Shown: positions 33,753 through 43,240 of the stretch, one piece after another
Numbering within the stretch: the stretch's first letter is position 1
How the letters are laid out: every line of letters begins with the position of its first letter
The notes under the pieces: generated by a model
The model's database searches: none
Seen by the model: the letters and a program-made list of their open reading frames with translations, nothing else
What the model was told of the DNA's origin: nothing
Program-made: the position numbers and the translations under genes
From: Faecalibacterium hattorii
GTDB lineage: Bacteria; Bacillota; Clostridia; Oscillospirales; Ruminococcaceae
NCBI RefSeq assembly: GCF_003287455.1
Contig: NZ_PRLC01000007.1
Span: 62,001 to 126,000, forward strand
DNA length: 64,000 nucleotides
Reading direction: 5' to 3'

Positions 33753-33781
33753 TTGTTGCCTGAGAGGAAATGCGCTATAAT
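33753..33781 (+). promoter_or_regulatory. Promoter of the lectin gene
   Basis: TTGTTG (33753-33758) and TATAAT (33776-33781) are 17 bases apart, about 45 bases before the start codon. Confidence 0.7.
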
Positions 33782-33825
33782 AGAATCATTCAATCGGCGG
33801 ATACCGGAAAGGAGAAACAAGCGCT

Positions 33826-34413
33826 ATGGCAAAAACATCGCAGGTCGTTTTAATGGAAAATGAATTTTACCTGATCAAGGCCCCGAACGGGAAGGTGTTG
33901 GAGGTAAAGAACTTCAATACCGAGAACGGCGCTGCGATCCAGCTTTGGGATTACGCGGGCCATCCGTGGCAGCAGTGGCAGTTCGTGGACGCGGGCGAGG
34001 GCCGCTGGCGCATCCAGAACCGCTTTACCGGCAAGTTCATCGACCTCGCCCTCAGCGGCGTGGTAGAGGGCACATGGCTGCACCAGTGGAGCCGCAGCAG
34101 CGGGCTGAGCCAGTGCTGGGCGCTGGAACCCACCCGCAACGGCCGCACCCGCATTCGGAACGTGCTGGCCGACAAGTACATCGACCTTGTGGCCATGAAC
34201 ACCTCGAACGGCGCACAGGCTCAGATCTGGAACTACGTTTCCGGCGGCAATCAGGAGTGGAACCTCGTCCGGGTGGACGCTTCCGCCGCGCAGACCAACG
34301 CCCGCGCCGATGAAGCCCACGACCCGGAGCCGACGCCCTCCCAGCGCAAGCACCAGAACGATCTGGTCCGGAAGCTGAACGACGCGGGCAAAGGCCGCGC
34401 TGCACGCAAATAG
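33826..34413 (+). CDS. Ricin-type beta-trefoil lectin, no signal peptide
   Basis: Residues 10-150 are a ricin-B trefoil with three repeats, each with the QxW-type core (HPWQQWQFV, SQCWALEP, NQEWNLV) and sugar-site blocks such as GKVLEVKNFNTENGAAIQLW. A charged, proline-containing tail of about 40 residues follows (EPTPSQRKHQNDL). No signal peptide or membrane segment is present, which is unusual for a lectin module that normally sits in secreted enzymes. It has its own promoter and terminator. Confidence 0.88.
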   Translation: MAKTSQVVLMENEFYLIKAPNGKVLEVKNFNTENGAAIQLWDYAGHPWQQWQFVDAGEGRWRIQNRFTGKFIDLALSGVVEGTWLHQWSRSSGLSQCWALEPTRNGRTRIRNVLADKYIDLVAMNTSNGAQAQIWNYVSGGNQEWNLVRVDASAAQTNARADEAHDPEPTPSQRKHQNDLVRKLNDAGKGRAARK

Positions 34414-34426
34414 CCAAACAACACAA

Positions 34427-34463
34427 AAGGCGTCCCGCGGGGCAGACTGCGGGACGCCTTTTT
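34427..34463 (+). terminator. Terminator of the lectin gene
   Basis: AAGGCGTCCCGC (34427-34438) pairs with GCGGGACGCCTT (34449-34460), followed by TTTTGAATG. Confidence 0.9.
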
Positions 34464-34488
34464 GAATGAAAAATAGAGGAGAACTCCC

Positions 34489-35019
34489 ATGAACGCAGAA
34501 TTCCCCATGCTGAACACGACGCTGTGCTATCTGGAGCAGGGCGGCAAGTGGCTGATGCTCCACCGCGTGACCAAGAAAAACGACATGAACCACGACAAGT
34601 GGATCGGCGTGGGCGGCAAGTTCGAGCCTTTTGAAAGCCCGGAAGACTGCCTTCTGCGGGAGGTGCGGGAGGAAACGGGCCTGACCCTGACGAACTACCG
34701 CCTCCGGGGCATCGTGACCTTTTTGCTGGGCAGCCTGACCGAGTATATGTTCCTCTACACCGCCGACGGCTGGACCGGCGAGCTGGTGAAGGACGCCGCC
34801 CGGAACGAAGGGGTGCTGGAATGGGTGCCGAAGAGCGAAGTCGAGGCCCTGCCCGTCTGGGAGGGCGATAAAATTTTCTTCCGCTTATTAAAAGAGGACC
34901 GCCCGTTCTTCTCCCTCAAGCTGAAATATGAGGGGGACGATCTAACGGAAGCGGTCCTTGATGGGGAACTCCTTCCGTCATCGCTTCGCGATGCCACCTC
35001 CCTCAAAGTGGGAGGCTAA
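34489..35019 (+). CDS. NUDIX hydrolase (MutT-like)
   Basis: The 176-residue protein has the Nudix box from GGKFEPFESPEDCLLREV to REETGLT (residues about 43-66), which binds metal and cleaves nucleoside-diphosphate bonds. It resembles 8-oxo-dGTP phosphatases. The last 17 or so residues (ELLPSSLRDATSLKVGG) are encoded by the short palindromic repeat at 34968-35070, so the natural C-terminus was probably replaced by insertion. Confidence 0.9.
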   Translation: MNAEFPMLNTTLCYLEQGGKWLMLHRVTKKNDMNHDKWIGVGGKFEPFESPEDCLLREVREETGLTLTNYRLRGIVTFLLGSLTEYMFLYTADGWTGELVKDAARNEGVLEWVPKSEVEALPVWEGDKIFFRLLKEDRPFFSLKLKYEGDDLTEAVLDGELLPSSLRDATSLKVGG

Positions 35020-35070
35020 TAGGCTCCCTCTTTGAGGGAGCTGGCGCGGCAACGCCGCGACTGAGGGAGT
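34968..35070. repeat. Short palindromic repeat inserted at the NUDIX gene end
   Basis: The element begins ACTCCTTCCGTCATCGC and ends CTGAGGGAGT, with inner hairpins GCTTCGCGATGC and GGCTCCCTCTTTGAGGGAGC. The block CGTCAT-GCTTCGC-ATGCCACCTCCC is shared with the element at 18188-18377. Its left part forms the end of the NUDIX frame and its right end lies two bases from the stop of the PTS gene. Confidence 0.75.
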
Positions 35071-35071
35071 C

Positions 35072-36130
35072 TTAATTCAGCTTCAGATCTCCTTCTTTGA
35101 TCCAGCCCAGCTTGCGCTCGATCTCGCAGAAGAGGACACTGAGCACGGCGGGCAGGACGAAGCAGAGCAGCAGCATGGCAGCCCAGTCCATCGGGGTGAT
35201 GGCGGCCTTGGTGCCCGCGGCGATGTCGTTGACCCAGCCGGTGTAGACGCCGATCTGGCCCACCAGACCGCAGGTGCCCATGCCGGAGGAGACCGCCGCG
35301 CCGTTCATCTCAAAGTGGAACAGGCAGGTGGCCAGCGGGCCGGTGATGGCCGAGGCCAGCGTGGGGGCGATCCAGATGCGGGGGTTCTTGATGATGTTGC
35401 CCATCTGGAGCATACTGGTGCCCAGACCCTGACTGACCAGACCGCCCACGCCGTTTTCCTGATAGCTCATGACGGCGAAGCCGACCATCTGGGCGCAGCA
35501 GCCCGCCACCGCCGCGCCGCCCGCAAGGCCGGTCAGGCCCAGTGCCGCGCAGATGGCCGCCGAAGAGATGGGCAGGGTCAGCGCCACGCCCACGATGACC
35601 GACACGAGGATGCCCATGACCAGCGGGGCCTGTTCGGTAGCCCACATGATCAGGGTGCCCACCTGACTTGCCGCCGCACCGATGGGGGCCGCGATGAGCA
35701 TGGAGAGGCCGACGCCGACAAAAATAGTCACCAGAGGGGTCACAAGAATATCGACCTTGGTCTCCTTGCTCACGGCCTTGCCCAGCTCCGCTGCCACGAT
35801 GGCAATGATGAGGACGGCCAGCGGGCCGCCCGCTCCGCCCAAGGCGTTGGCCGAGTAGCCCACCGTGATAAGGCTGAACAGCACCAGCGGCGGGCAGTGG
35901 AGCGCCCAGCCGATCGCGCACGCCATAGCCGGGCCGCTCATGGCTGTGGCATAGCCGCCCAGATCCACCAGCATCTCAAGCCCGGTCTGCTGGCCCAGCG
36001 TCTTAATGATGGTGCCGATCAGCAAGCTGGCAAACAGGCCCTGTGCCATTGCGCCCAGCGCCTCGATCAGGTAGCGCTGGGGGGTAATGACGATATCTTT
36101 TCGTTTCAAAAACTCCTTGAAGTTCGACAT
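35072..36130 (-). CDS. PTS IIC-like membrane protein (PTS_EIIC_2 family)
   Basis: The 352-residue protein is very hydrophobic, with about ten segments (ALGAMAQGLFASLLIGTIIK, then ALGGAGGPLAVLIIAIVAAE and TPLVTIFVGVGLSMLIAAP). It fits the PTS_EIIC_2 group, membrane components found without the usual IIA/IIB partners. Substrate is unknown and no IIA or IIB gene is near. The ATG at 36130 follows AAAGGCGG. Confidence 0.82.
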   Translation of the reverse strand: MSNFKEFLKRKDIVITPQRYLIEALGAMAQGLFASLLIGTIIKTLGQQTGLEMLVDLGGYATAMSGPAMACAIGWALHCPPLVLFSLITVGYSANALGGAGGPLAVLIIAIVAAELGKAVSKETKVDILVTPLVTIFVGVGLSMLIAAPIGAAASQVGTLIMWATEQAPLVMGILVSVIVGVALTLPISSAAICAALGLTGLAGGAAVAGCCAQMVGFAVMSYQENGVGGLVSQGLGTSMLQMGNIIKNPRIWIAPTLASAITGPLATCLFHFEMNGAAVSSGMGTCGLVGQIGVYTGWVNDIAAGTKAAITPMDWAAMLLLCFVLPAVLSVLFCEIERKLGWIKEGDLKLN

Positions 36131-36185
36131 AGAAATTTCCGCCTTTCTTCCCGGCATCTCACTGCAACGGGACTGCATGTCCATC

Positions 36186-36214
36186 ATCATACCATACACC
36201 TGTCAAGACAGCAA
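36186..36214 (-). promoter_or_regulatory. Promoter of the PTS IIC-like gene
   Basis: On the minus strand TTGCTG (36209-36214) and TATGAT (36186-36191) are 17 bases apart, about 55 bases before the start codon. Confidence 0.5.
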
Positions 36215-36354
36215 GTGAAATTCTCGCTTTTCGTGAAAAGAACCAAATTTTTTAGCGGCAGACGCAATTTTTGCGCCGGATGAACCGTATCTTTCATGGA
36301 GCGATTTTTCTCTTTTCCGTTCGTGCTTTTCCCGACGCACCGCTGCAAAGAAGA

Positions 36355-36384
36355 TTGACGGGGACCGGGGGTTGGGTGTATACT
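36355..36384 (+). promoter_or_regulatory. Promoter of the GH25 lysozyme gene
   Basis: TTGACG (36355-36360) and TATACT (36379-36384) are 18 bases apart, about 100 bases before the start. I see nothing else in the 36131-36487 gap. Confidence 0.6.
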
Positions 36385-36487
36385 GGAAGAGTGAAACTAG
36401 GATTACAGATCCGTTCCGATTCAACCGGGTTCGTTTTTGCCGCGGGGCGGCCGCTGCCCGATGATTTTTGGAGGAAAAGCTAACGGT

Positions 36488-38035
36488 ATGAAACATAAAT
36501 TTTCATCTGTTTCGAATGATACATCCGCAAAGCGGTCCCACCGCGGCGTGGGACAGGCTGTGGCGGCTCTCGTCATGGCCTTGGCGCTGACCATCGGCGG
36601 CGCGGGCACCACCATCCTGCTGGCTTCCCAGCCTGCGGGCCTGACCGTTGCGCCCGTCACCGTCGATTGGGAGGAGAGCAGTTCCCTCAAGCACAACAAC
36701 ACCAAAAAGCACACGTCCGAGCCCGCTGCGTCCAGTACAGCAGAGGAACCGGCTGCGGCAGAGGACGAAGCTGCCGAGCAAGAACAGCCCGCCGCTTCCG
36801 TCTCTGCCCCTGCCGCCAGCGTGACGACCGCAGAGCCCGCTGCGTCCAGTGCAGCAGCCGCTCCAGCGGCCCCTTCCGAACCGGCCGCTGAGCCGGGACC
36901 CGCCGCCCCTGAAACCGAACCGGAAGAAGACGACCCCATGGCCGGTTCGGCAGAGGAGGTGGACCACGAAAACGCTGCCTTCCCCCACTTCGTGCAGGAA
37001 ACGGAAGAGCTGGCCGCGGAGGACCCGCTGCGCGCCCCGGAAGAGACCGCAGATGACGTCTCGGCAGAAGTCGCCGAGACTCCTGCCGCCTCCGAAAACG
37101 GCGGGGATCTTTCCGCCGCTGCGATCACCGACACGGACGGCACCATCCTGCTGACACCGGAAGAGATCCGCGCCGCGCTGGACGCCGGTACGCTGGACGA
37201 GAGCAGCGTAGACACCCAGTGCCTTGACAGTGAGAACGGCTTCCTGAAATGGCTGTGGGAGTTCCTCTTCGGCAAAAAGGACGACACCCCCGCCCCCCCT
37301 GCGCCTGTCTACTCCGGCTGGCGTGTGGAAAACGGCAACACCTATTATTACAGCCAGACCACCAACCAGCGGGTGACCGGCATCCAGTCCATTGACAACA
37401 AGCTCTATTACTTCGATGCCAACGGCGTCAAGCGGGACGCCACCTTCGGCATCGACGTCTCCAAATATCAGGCCAGCGTGGACTTTGAAAAGGTCAAAGA
37501 GGCCGGGGTCCAGTTCGTCATCATCCGCCTCGGTTACCGTGGCTACGGCTCCGGCACGCTGGTGCAGGACCCTAAGTTCGAGGAGCACTTCACCAACGCG
37601 CGGAACGCCGGTCTGCGGGTGGGCGTCTACTGCTTCACACAGGCCGTCAATGAGGACGAGGCCCGCGAGGAAGCTCAGGCGTGCGTCTACGTCCTGAACG
37701 GCCGCCAGCTCGACTACCCCATCTACTATGACACCGAGGCCACCGGCACCGGTTCCGGCCGCGCCGACGGTCTGGGCGTGGAGGACCGCACCAAGTGTGC
37801 CGTCGCCTTCTGCGAGGAGGTCAAGGCCCTCGGCTACCAGCCCGGCGTCTACGCTTCGACCACATGGTTCCGCAAGCGCCTCGACTTGAGCCAGCTGACC
37901 AAGTACAACATCTGGAACGCTCACTACAACGTTGCCAGCAGCCCCATCGCCTGCAACATGTGGCAGGGCAGCTGCACCGCCCGCATCCCCGGCTACGGCG
38001 GCCAGATCGATGTGAACATCAGCTACATGGGCTGA
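36488..38035 (+). CDS. GH25 lysozyme, secreted or membrane-anchored
   Basis: The 515-residue protein has a membrane segment near residues 22-45, a long linker rich in Ala, Glu, Pro and Ser (about 70-260), a cell-wall-binding-like repeat (GWRVENGNTYYYSQTTNQRV), and a C-terminal GH25 muramidase domain starting at GIDVSKYQ (about 321). The catalytic acids are in YYDTEATG near 414. It cuts the glycan strands of peptidoglycan. The start at 36488 follows GGAGGAAAAG. Confidence 0.92.
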   Translation: MKHKFSSVSNDTSAKRSHRGVGQAVAALVMALALTIGGAGTTILLASQPAGLTVAPVTVDWEESSSLKHNNTKKHTSEPAASSTAEEPAAAEDEAAEQEQPAASVSAPAASVTTAEPAASSAAAAPAAPSEPAAEPGPAAPETEPEEDDPMAGSAEEVDHENAAFPHFVQETEELAAEDPLRAPEETADDVSAEVAETPAASENGGDLSAAAITDTDGTILLTPEEIRAALDAGTLDESSVDTQCLDSENGFLKWLWEFLFGKKDDTPAPPAPVYSGWRVENGNTYYYSQTTNQRVTGIQSIDNKLYYFDANGVKRDATFGIDVSKYQASVDFEKVKEAGVQFVIIRLGYRGYGSGTLVQDPKFEEHFTNARNAGLRVGVYCFTQAVNEDEAREEAQACVYVLNGRQLDYPIYYDTEATGTGSGRADGLGVEDRTKCAVAFCEEVKALGYQPGVYASTTWFRKRLDLSQLTKYNIWNAHYNVASSPIACNMWQGSCTARIPGYGGQIDVNISYMG

Positions 38036-38056
38036 TCCTTTCCCGACAGCAAAAAA

Positions 38057-38087
38057 ATCCCGGAAACCAAACGGTTTCCGGGATTTT
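38057..38087. terminator. Convergent terminator
   Basis: ATCCCGGAAACC (38057-38068) pairs with GGTTTCCGGGAT (38073-38084), with TTTT on the + strand and TTTTTTT on the minus strand. It ends both the lysozyme gene and dnaJ. Confidence 0.92.
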
Positions 38088-38101
38088 CGTTTGCCCTGAG
38101 A

Positions 38102-39274
38102 TCAGGCGAACATATCCTTCAGCTTCTTAAAGAAGCCCTTGCGCTTTTCGTAGTTTTCCTCTTTCAGGGTGCCCTCGAATTTCTTCAGGGCGTCACGCTG
38201 GGCCTTGTTCAGCTTCTTGGGGATCTCGACCTCGCACTTGACGTACATATCGCCCCGGCCCCGGCCGTTCAAGTACTGGATTCCCTTGCCGCGCAGCCGG
38301 AAGGTGGTGCCGCTCTGGGTGCCTTCGGGGACGGTGTACTCCACCTTGCCGTCAATGGACGGCACGGTGACGCTGTCGCCGAGGACGGCCTGACTGTAGG
38401 TAATGGGCACCGTGACCCAGACATCGTAACCATCCCGCTGGAAGACCTCGCTGGGCCGGACAGTGACCATCACGATGACATCGCCGGAAGGGCCGCCGTT
38501 GGTGCCGGCGTCGCCCATGCCGCGGAGCGCAAAGCTCTGATCGTCGTCGATGCCCATGGGGATGGACACCTCCAGCGTCTTCTTGGTGGCCGTTTTGCCG
38601 GAGCCGTGGCAGACCTTGCAGGGGTTCTTGACCAGCTTGCCCTTGCCGCCGCAGCGGGAGCAGGGCTGCTGGGTCTGCATCACACCGAAGGGGGTGCGCT
38701 GCTGGCGGATGACGTAGCCGCGGCCGCCGCAGTCGGGGCAGGTCTCCGGGCTGGAGCCCGCCGCGCAGCCGGAGCCGTGGCACTCGGTGCACTCCTGCTG
38801 GCGGGTGATGGTGATGTTCTTCTTGCAGCCATGCACGGCCTCGTCAAAGCTCAGGGTGATCCGCACGCGGATGTCCTGCCCCTTGCGGGGGGCGTTGGGG
38901 TTTGCCTGACGGGACGAGCCGCCAAAACCGCCGAACCCGCCGCCGAAGATATCGCCGAAGATGTCGCCCAGATCGACGCCATCGGCACCGCCGAAGCCGC
39001 CGAAGCCGCCCGCGCCGCCGCCGTTCTGGGCCGCGTAGCTGGGGTCAACACCCGCGAAGCCGTACTGGTCGTACATCTGGCGCTTCTTCGGGTCCGAAAG
39101 CACCTCGTTGGCTTCATTGACTTCCTTGAATTTTTCCTCGGCATCCTTGTCGCCGGGGTTGTAGTCCGGGTGGTACTTCATTGCCAGCTTGCGGTAGGCT
39201 TTTTTGATCTCCGCATCGGTAGCGCTTTTGGATACCCCCAGCACCTCGTAGTAATCACGCTTTTCCTGTGCCAT
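38102..39274 (-). CDS. dnaJ: DnaJ co-chaperone
   Basis: The 390-residue protein has the J domain with HPD ([13 protein letters not shown]), a Gly/Phe-rich region, four CxxCxGxG zinc repeats between CTECHGSGC and CKVCHGSG, and the C-terminal substrate domain. It stimulates DnaK ATP hydrolysis. It is separated from dnaK by a terminator, so it may be transcribed partly by read-through. Confidence 0.97.
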   Translation of the reverse strand: MAQEKRDYYEVLGVSKSATDAEIKKAYRKLAMKYHPDYNPGDKDAEEKFKEVNEANEVLSDPKKRQMYDQYGFAGVDPSYAAQNGGGAGGFGGFGGADGVDLGDIFGDIFGGGFGGFGGSSRQANPNAPRKGQDIRVRITLSFDEAVHGCKKNITITRQQECTECHGSGCAAGSSPETCPDCGGRGYVIRQQRTPFGVMQTQQPCSRCGGKGKLVKNPCKVCHGSGKTATKKTLEVSIPMGIDDDQSFALRGMGDAGTNGGPSGDVIVMVTVRPSEVFQRDGYDVWVTVPITYSQAVLGDSVTVPSIDGKVEYTVPEGTQSGTTFRLRGKGIQYLNGRGRGDMYVKCEVEIPKKLNKAQRDALKKFEGTLKEENYEKRKGFFKKLKDMFA

Positions 39275-39302
39275 ATCCCTCTAACCTCGTAAACCCACAA
39301 AG

Positions 39303-39330
39303 GCCGCTCCGGCAAAACCGGAGCGGCTTT
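39303..39330 (-). terminator. Terminator between dnaK and dnaJ
   Basis: GCCGCTCCGG (39303-39312) pairs with CCGGAGCGGC (39318-39327). On the minus strand it lies after dnaK and is followed by CTTTG, so it is weak; it may lower dnaJ transcription rather than end it. Confidence 0.65.
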
Positions 39331-39390
39331 TGCTTATTCCTCAGCCCACATCCGCCGGTTTGGCCGGACGTGTGCCGCTTGTATCAAACA

Positions 39391-41223
39391 TTAGACTTCC
39401 TTGAAGTCAGCATCCACGACGCCGTCATCCCCCGGCTTCTGCTGGTTGTTGTTCGCACCGGCATCGGGGCCCGGCTGTGCGCCGGCGGCCTGCTGAGCGG
39501 CTGCGGCTGCCTGATACATCTTCTCGAAGACGTGGCTCAGAGCATCCTGCTTTGCCTTGATGTCGTCGATGGAGCCGGACTGCACTGCGGTCTTCAGCTC
39601 GGCCAGCTTGGCCTCGGCCTCGCTCTTGACGTCGGCGGGCATCTTGTCGCCGTTTTCCTTCAGCATCTTCTCCGTCTGGAAGACCATCTGGTCGGCACCG
39701 TTGCGGATATCGACCTCTTCGCGCTTCTTCTTGTCGTCGGCAGCGAACTGCTCGGCTTCCTTGACGGCCTTATCGATATCGTCCTTAGACATATTGGTGG
39801 AAGCAGTGATGGTGATGTTCTGCTCCTTGCCGGTGCCCAGATCCTTTGCGCTGACCTTCACGATGCCGTTTGCATCAATATCGAAGGTGACTTCGATCTG
39901 AGGCACACCACGGGGAGCCGGAGCGATGCCATCCAGATGGAAGACGCCGAGGCTCTTGTTATCGCGTGCGAACTCACGCTCGCCCTGCAGGACATTGATC
40001 TCGACCGAGGGCTGATTGTCCGCTGCGGTGGAGAAGACCTGACTCTTGTGGGTGGGGATGGTGGTGTTGCGCTCGATGATCTTGGTGCACACGCCGCCCA
40101 GAGTCTCAATGCCGAGGCTCAGCGGGGTGACATCCAGCAGCAGCAGACCCTTGACATCGCCCTGCAGGACGCCGCCCTGAATGGCAGCACCGACAGCCAC
40201 ACACTCATCGGGGTTGATGCCCTTGAAGGGCTCGCAGTTCAGTTCCTTCTTCACAGCGTCGTAGACGGCGGGGATACGGGTGGAACCACCGACCATCAGG
40301 ACCTTCTTCAGGTCGGAAGCGCGCAGACCTGCATCCTGCAGAGCCTTGCGGACAGGAGTCATGGTGCGATCGACCAGATCAGCGGTCAGCTCGTTGAACT
40401 TTGCGCGGGTCAGGGTCATATCGAGGTGCTTGGGGCCGGTCGCATCGGCGGTGATGAAGGGCAGGTTGATCTGGCTGCTCATTGCGCTGGACAGCTCGAT
40501 CTTTGCCTTCTCGGCAGCTTCCTTCAGGCGCTGAGCGGCCATCTTGTCCTTGCGCAGGTCGATGCCGTTTTCGGTCTGGAAGGCATCCGCCATCCAGTCG
40601 ATGATGCGCTGGTCGAAGTCGTCGCCGCCCAGATGGGTGTCGCCGTTGGTGGCCAGAACTTCGGTAACGCCGTCGCCCATCTCGATGATGGAGACATCGA
40701 AGGTGCCGCCGCCGAGGTCGTAGACCATGATCTTCTGGTCGTCTTCCTTATCGATGCCGTATGCCAGAGAAGCGGCAGTGGGCTCGTTGATGATACGCTT
40801 GACGTTCAAGCCCGCGATGGTGCCGGCGTCCTTGGTAGCCTGACGCTGGCTGTCGTTGAAGTAGGCGGGAACGGTGATGACGGCCTCGGTGACGGGCTCG
40901 CCCAGATAAGCTTCGGCGTCAGCCTTCAGCTTCTGCAGGATCATGGCGCTGACCTGCTGGGGAGTGTACTCCTTGCCGTTCAGGGTCACCTTATGGTCGG
41001 TGCCCATCTGACGCTTGATGGAAGAAACGGTGTTCTCCGGGTTGGTGATGGCCTGACGCTTTGCGACCTGACCGACCAGACGGTCACCGGTCTTGGTGAA
41101 GCCAACAACGGACGGGGTGGTGCGGGCACCCTCAGAGTTTGCGATGACGACGGGCTCGCCGCCCTCCATGACAGCCACGCAGCTATTGGTCGTGCCAAGG
41201 TCGATACCAATGATCTTACTCAT
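39391..41223 (-). CDS. dnaK: DnaK (Hsp70) chaperone
   Basis: The 610-residue protein has the Hsp70 ATPase motifs ([47 protein letters not shown]) and the substrate domain, with a C-terminal Gly/Gln/Asn-rich tail ending in ADFKEV. The start at 41223 follows GAGGAG. It is the third gene of hrcA-grpE-dnaK. Confidence 0.98.
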   Translation of the reverse strand: MSKIIGIDLGTTNSCVAVMEGGEPVVIANSEGARTTPSVVGFTKTGDRLVGQVAKRQAITNPENTVSSIKRQMGTDHKVTLNGKEYTPQQVSAMILQKLKADAEAYLGEPVTEAVITVPAYFNDSQRQATKDAGTIAGLNVKRIINEPTAASLAYGIDKEDDQKIMVYDLGGGTFDVSIIEMGDGVTEVLATNGDTHLGGDDFDQRIIDWMADAFQTENGIDLRKDKMAAQRLKEAAEKAKIELSSAMSSQINLPFITADATGPKHLDMTLTRAKFNELTADLVDRTMTPVRKALQDAGLRASDLKKVLMVGGSTRIPAVYDAVKKELNCEPFKGINPDECVAVGAAIQGGVLQGDVKGLLLLDVTPLSLGIETLGGVCTKIIERNTTIPTHKSQVFSTAADNQPSVEINVLQGEREFARDNKSLGVFHLDGIAPAPRGVPQIEVTFDIDANGIVKVSAKDLGTGKEQNITITASTNMSKDDIDKAVKEAEQFAADDKKKREEVDIRNGADQMVFQTEKMLKENGDKMPADVKSEAEAKLAELKTAVQSGSIDDIKAKQDALSHVFEKMYQAAAAAQQAAGAQPGPDAGANNNQQKPGDDGVVDADFKEV

Positions 41224-41318
41224 AATAAAAGCTCCTCTCAATTCAGAACGTATTGTTTATATGATGCTCAAAGTGGATAAGCGGATGTTTATTGAAACTC
41301 CCCTGCGGGAGGCTTGGC

Positions 41319-41936
41319 TTATTCAGCCACCACAACGGTCGCATGGCGGACGATCTTGTCGCCCAGCTTGTAGCCCTTCTGGTAAACGGTGACCACCGTA
41401 CCGCTCTCTTGGCCCTCTTCTGCGGGGACCTGCTGCACGGCGTTCATGATGTTGGGATCAAAGGCCTTGCCCAGTGCTTCGATCTCCTCCACATGGAGGG
41501 CATCCAGCGCCTTGGCGGCTTTGTCCAGCGTCATGGTCACGCCCTTTTTGTAATTCTCGTCGGTGGTGGGGGCGTTGGCCGCCATCTCCAGCGTATCGAG
41601 GATCGGGATGATCTGGTTGACCGCGAAGGAAATGCCGTCGTTGAACTTCTGGTCAGCCTCGCGGGCCGTGCGCTTGCGGTAGTTGTCGTACTCGGCAGCC
41701 ATCCGCAGCAGCTTGTCTTTCGTCTGGCCCGCCTCCTGCTGGGCGGCTTCGAGCTTCGCCTTTACGGCCTCTAGCTCATGGGTCTTTTTGTTGAACCAGC
41801 CGTCCTTCTTGCCGTCCTTTTCCTCGGCGGCGGGAGCAGTCTGTTCCGCAGCCGCTTCCGGCGCGGCCTGTTCTGCGGTCTTGGGCTCCGCAGCGGGCTG
41901 TTCCTGCTGCGGGGTCTTCTTGGTTTCTTCGCTCAT
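41319..41936 (-). CDS. grpE: GrpE nucleotide exchange factor
   Basis: The 205-residue protein has a low-complexity acidic/Gln N-terminus, a long coiled coil (about 55-110) and the GrpE core (EYDNYRKRTAREADQKFNDG, LGKAFDPNIMNAVQQVP). It exchanges ADP for ATP on DnaK. Its start overlaps the hrcA stop as ATGA. Confidence 0.95.
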   Translation of the reverse strand: MSEETKKTPQQEQPAAEPKTAEQAAPEAAAEQTAPAAEEKDGKKDGWFNKKTHELEAVKAKLEAAQQEAGQTKDKLLRMAAEYDNYRKRTAREADQKFNDGISFAVNQIIPILDTLEMAANAPTTDENYKKGVTMTLDKAAKALDALHVEEIEALGKAFDPNIMNAVQQVPAEEGQESGTVVTVYQKGYKLGDKIVRHATVVVAE

Positions 41937-43006
41937 TCGAGATCCTCCTTATAGATCACAGTCCGCCGGGGTGCGGCTGCCTGCGGGGTATCTTTTTGTC
42001 GGCCGCTCATTCCCTCGCCCAGATGATCGGCAAAGGCGTGGAGCAGCGGCATCAGCTTCTGGAACGGCATCCGGGTGGGTCCGATCAGTGCCACCGAACC
42101 CCACAGCCCGCCGCCGACCAGATACCGGTCGCTGACGATGCACAGGCCGGGGATCTGCGGCTCAATATCCTCACCCAGCAGCACGCTTTCCCTGCGCTCT
42201 GCAGGCGGTGCGATGAGCCGGGCGGCCTCTTCCTCGTCGTTCAGCAGCGAGAGGATGGAGCCGACCTTGCCTTCCAGCTGGGGCCAGTCGAGCAGGTACT
42301 GCTCACCGCCCAGATAGACATGGGGCGTGGTGGAATCCTGCAAGATCGCCGCCGCCGCCGAGACCACCGGCACCAGCTCCGGGCCGATCTGGCTGCACAG
42401 CTCCGCAAGGAGCCGGGGCGAAAGATCTACGGGAGCCACGAAGGTCAGGTTCCGGTTGAGCAGAGCGGCCAGCGCCGCCGCGTTCTCGCGGGAGAGGCCG
42501 GTGCGGACCCGCGCCACACGGGTGCGGACGTAACCGGCTGTGGTGACGGCCAGAACTGCCGCCGCGCTGCGGCCCACCTGCACGACTTCGTAATGCGCGA
42601 TGCACAGATCCTCGGCACAGGGGGTGCTGATGGCGGCCGTGTAGCCGCTGATGGCGGCCAGCGCCTTCGCCGCGCCCTGCGCGAGCTTTTCAGGCTCATG
42701 GTCAAGGCTGGCGAACACGGCATCCACCCGTGCACCGGTCACACGGTCCAGCGGCTGATCGTCGGTCAGCAGATTATCCAGATAATAACGGTAGCCCTTG
42801 GCGCTGGGCACGCGGCCCGCGCTGGTGTGGGGCTGCTCCAGCAGACCCAGCTTTGTCAGCGCCGCCATCTCATTGCGCAGCGTCGCGCTGGAAACCGCCA
42901 TGTCAAAGTAGTTTGCCAGCACACTGCTGCCCACGGGCTCACCTTCGAGACCATACAGCGCCACGATTGCCTGCAAGACTCGCTGCTTGCGTGCATCCAT
43001 CGTCAT
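41933..43006 (-). CDS. hrcA: HrcA heat-shock repressor
   Basis: The 357-residue protein has an N-terminal winged helix (RKQRVLQAIVALYGLEGEPV, VSSATLRNEMAALTKLGLLE, QPHTSAGRVPSAKGYRYYLD) and a GAF-like C-terminal domain with IGPTRMPFQKLMPLL. It binds CIRCE and is kept active by GroE. The ATG at 43006 follows AAAGGAGG. A perfect CIRCE box lies upstream, so it controls its own operon. Confidence 0.97.
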   Translation of the reverse strand: MTMDARKQRVLQAIVALYGLEGEPVGSSVLANYFDMAVSSATLRNEMAALTKLGLLEQPHTSAGRVPSAKGYRYYLDNLLTDDQPLDRVTGARVDAVFASLDHEPEKLAQGAAKALAAISGYTAAISTPCAEDLCIAHYEVVQVGRSAAAVLAVTTAGYVRTRVARVRTGLSRENAAALAALLNRNLTFVAPVDLSPRLLAELCSQIGPELVPVVSAAAAILQDSTTPHVYLGGEQYLLDWPQLEGKVGSILSLLNDEEEAARLIAPPAERRESVLLGEDIEPQIPGLCIVSDRYLVGGGLWGSVALIGPTRMPFQKLMPLLHAFADHLGEGMSGRQKDTPQAAAPRRTVIYKEDLE

Positions 43007-43038
43007 AGCGCCTGCCTCCTTTGTTTGCTTTTTGTTCT

Positions 43039-43065
43039 TTAGCACTCCATCTTCCTGAGTGCTAA
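43039..43065. promoter_or_regulatory. CIRCE operator
   Basis: TTAGCACTC (43039-43047), nine bases, GAGTGCTAA (43057-43065): a perfect CIRCE inverted repeat, just after the promoter and before hrcA. Confidence 0.98.
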
Positions 43066-43069
43066 GACC

Positions 43070-43097
43070 ATTATATTCAATTTTCCGGCGCTGTCAA
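43070..43097 (-). promoter_or_regulatory. Promoter of the hrcA-grpE-dnaK operon
   Basis: On the minus strand TTGACA (43092-43097) and TATAAT (43070-43075), both consensus, are 16 bases apart and directly upstream of CIRCE. Confidence 0.9.
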
Positions 43098-43157
43098 TAG
43101 GTTCGCAGAAAAGTTTTGAAAGATTCACAAATTATACATCTCTCTCAAATCAAAATC

Positions 43158-43224
43158 GGCCAAGCCGGAAAATCGGATCAGCGTTTGCGCCAACTGGCGC
43201 ACCACCCGATTTTCCGGCTTGGCC
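43158..43224. terminator. Large palindromic terminator after spoVT
   Basis: A perfect 19-bp inverted repeat (GGCCAAGCCGGAAAATCGG at 43158-43176; partner 43206-43224) encloses an inner GCGCCA/TGGCGC hairpin. It lies after the spoVT stop on the minus strand and before the heat-shock promoter, and is followed on the minus strand by ATTTTGATTT. Confidence 0.8.
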
Positions 43225-43240
43225 TTCTTCCTTTATAATG

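Noticed and set aside
39268-41280. 670-codon frame antisense to dnaK
   Set aside because: A known type of artefact opposite dnaK; DnaK on the minus strand is unambiguous.
43158-43224. The 19-bp palindrome as a phage attachment site or transposon end
   Set aside because: It lies directly after a gene stop, is followed by T-rich sequence, and has no second copy in the window; a terminator explains it.
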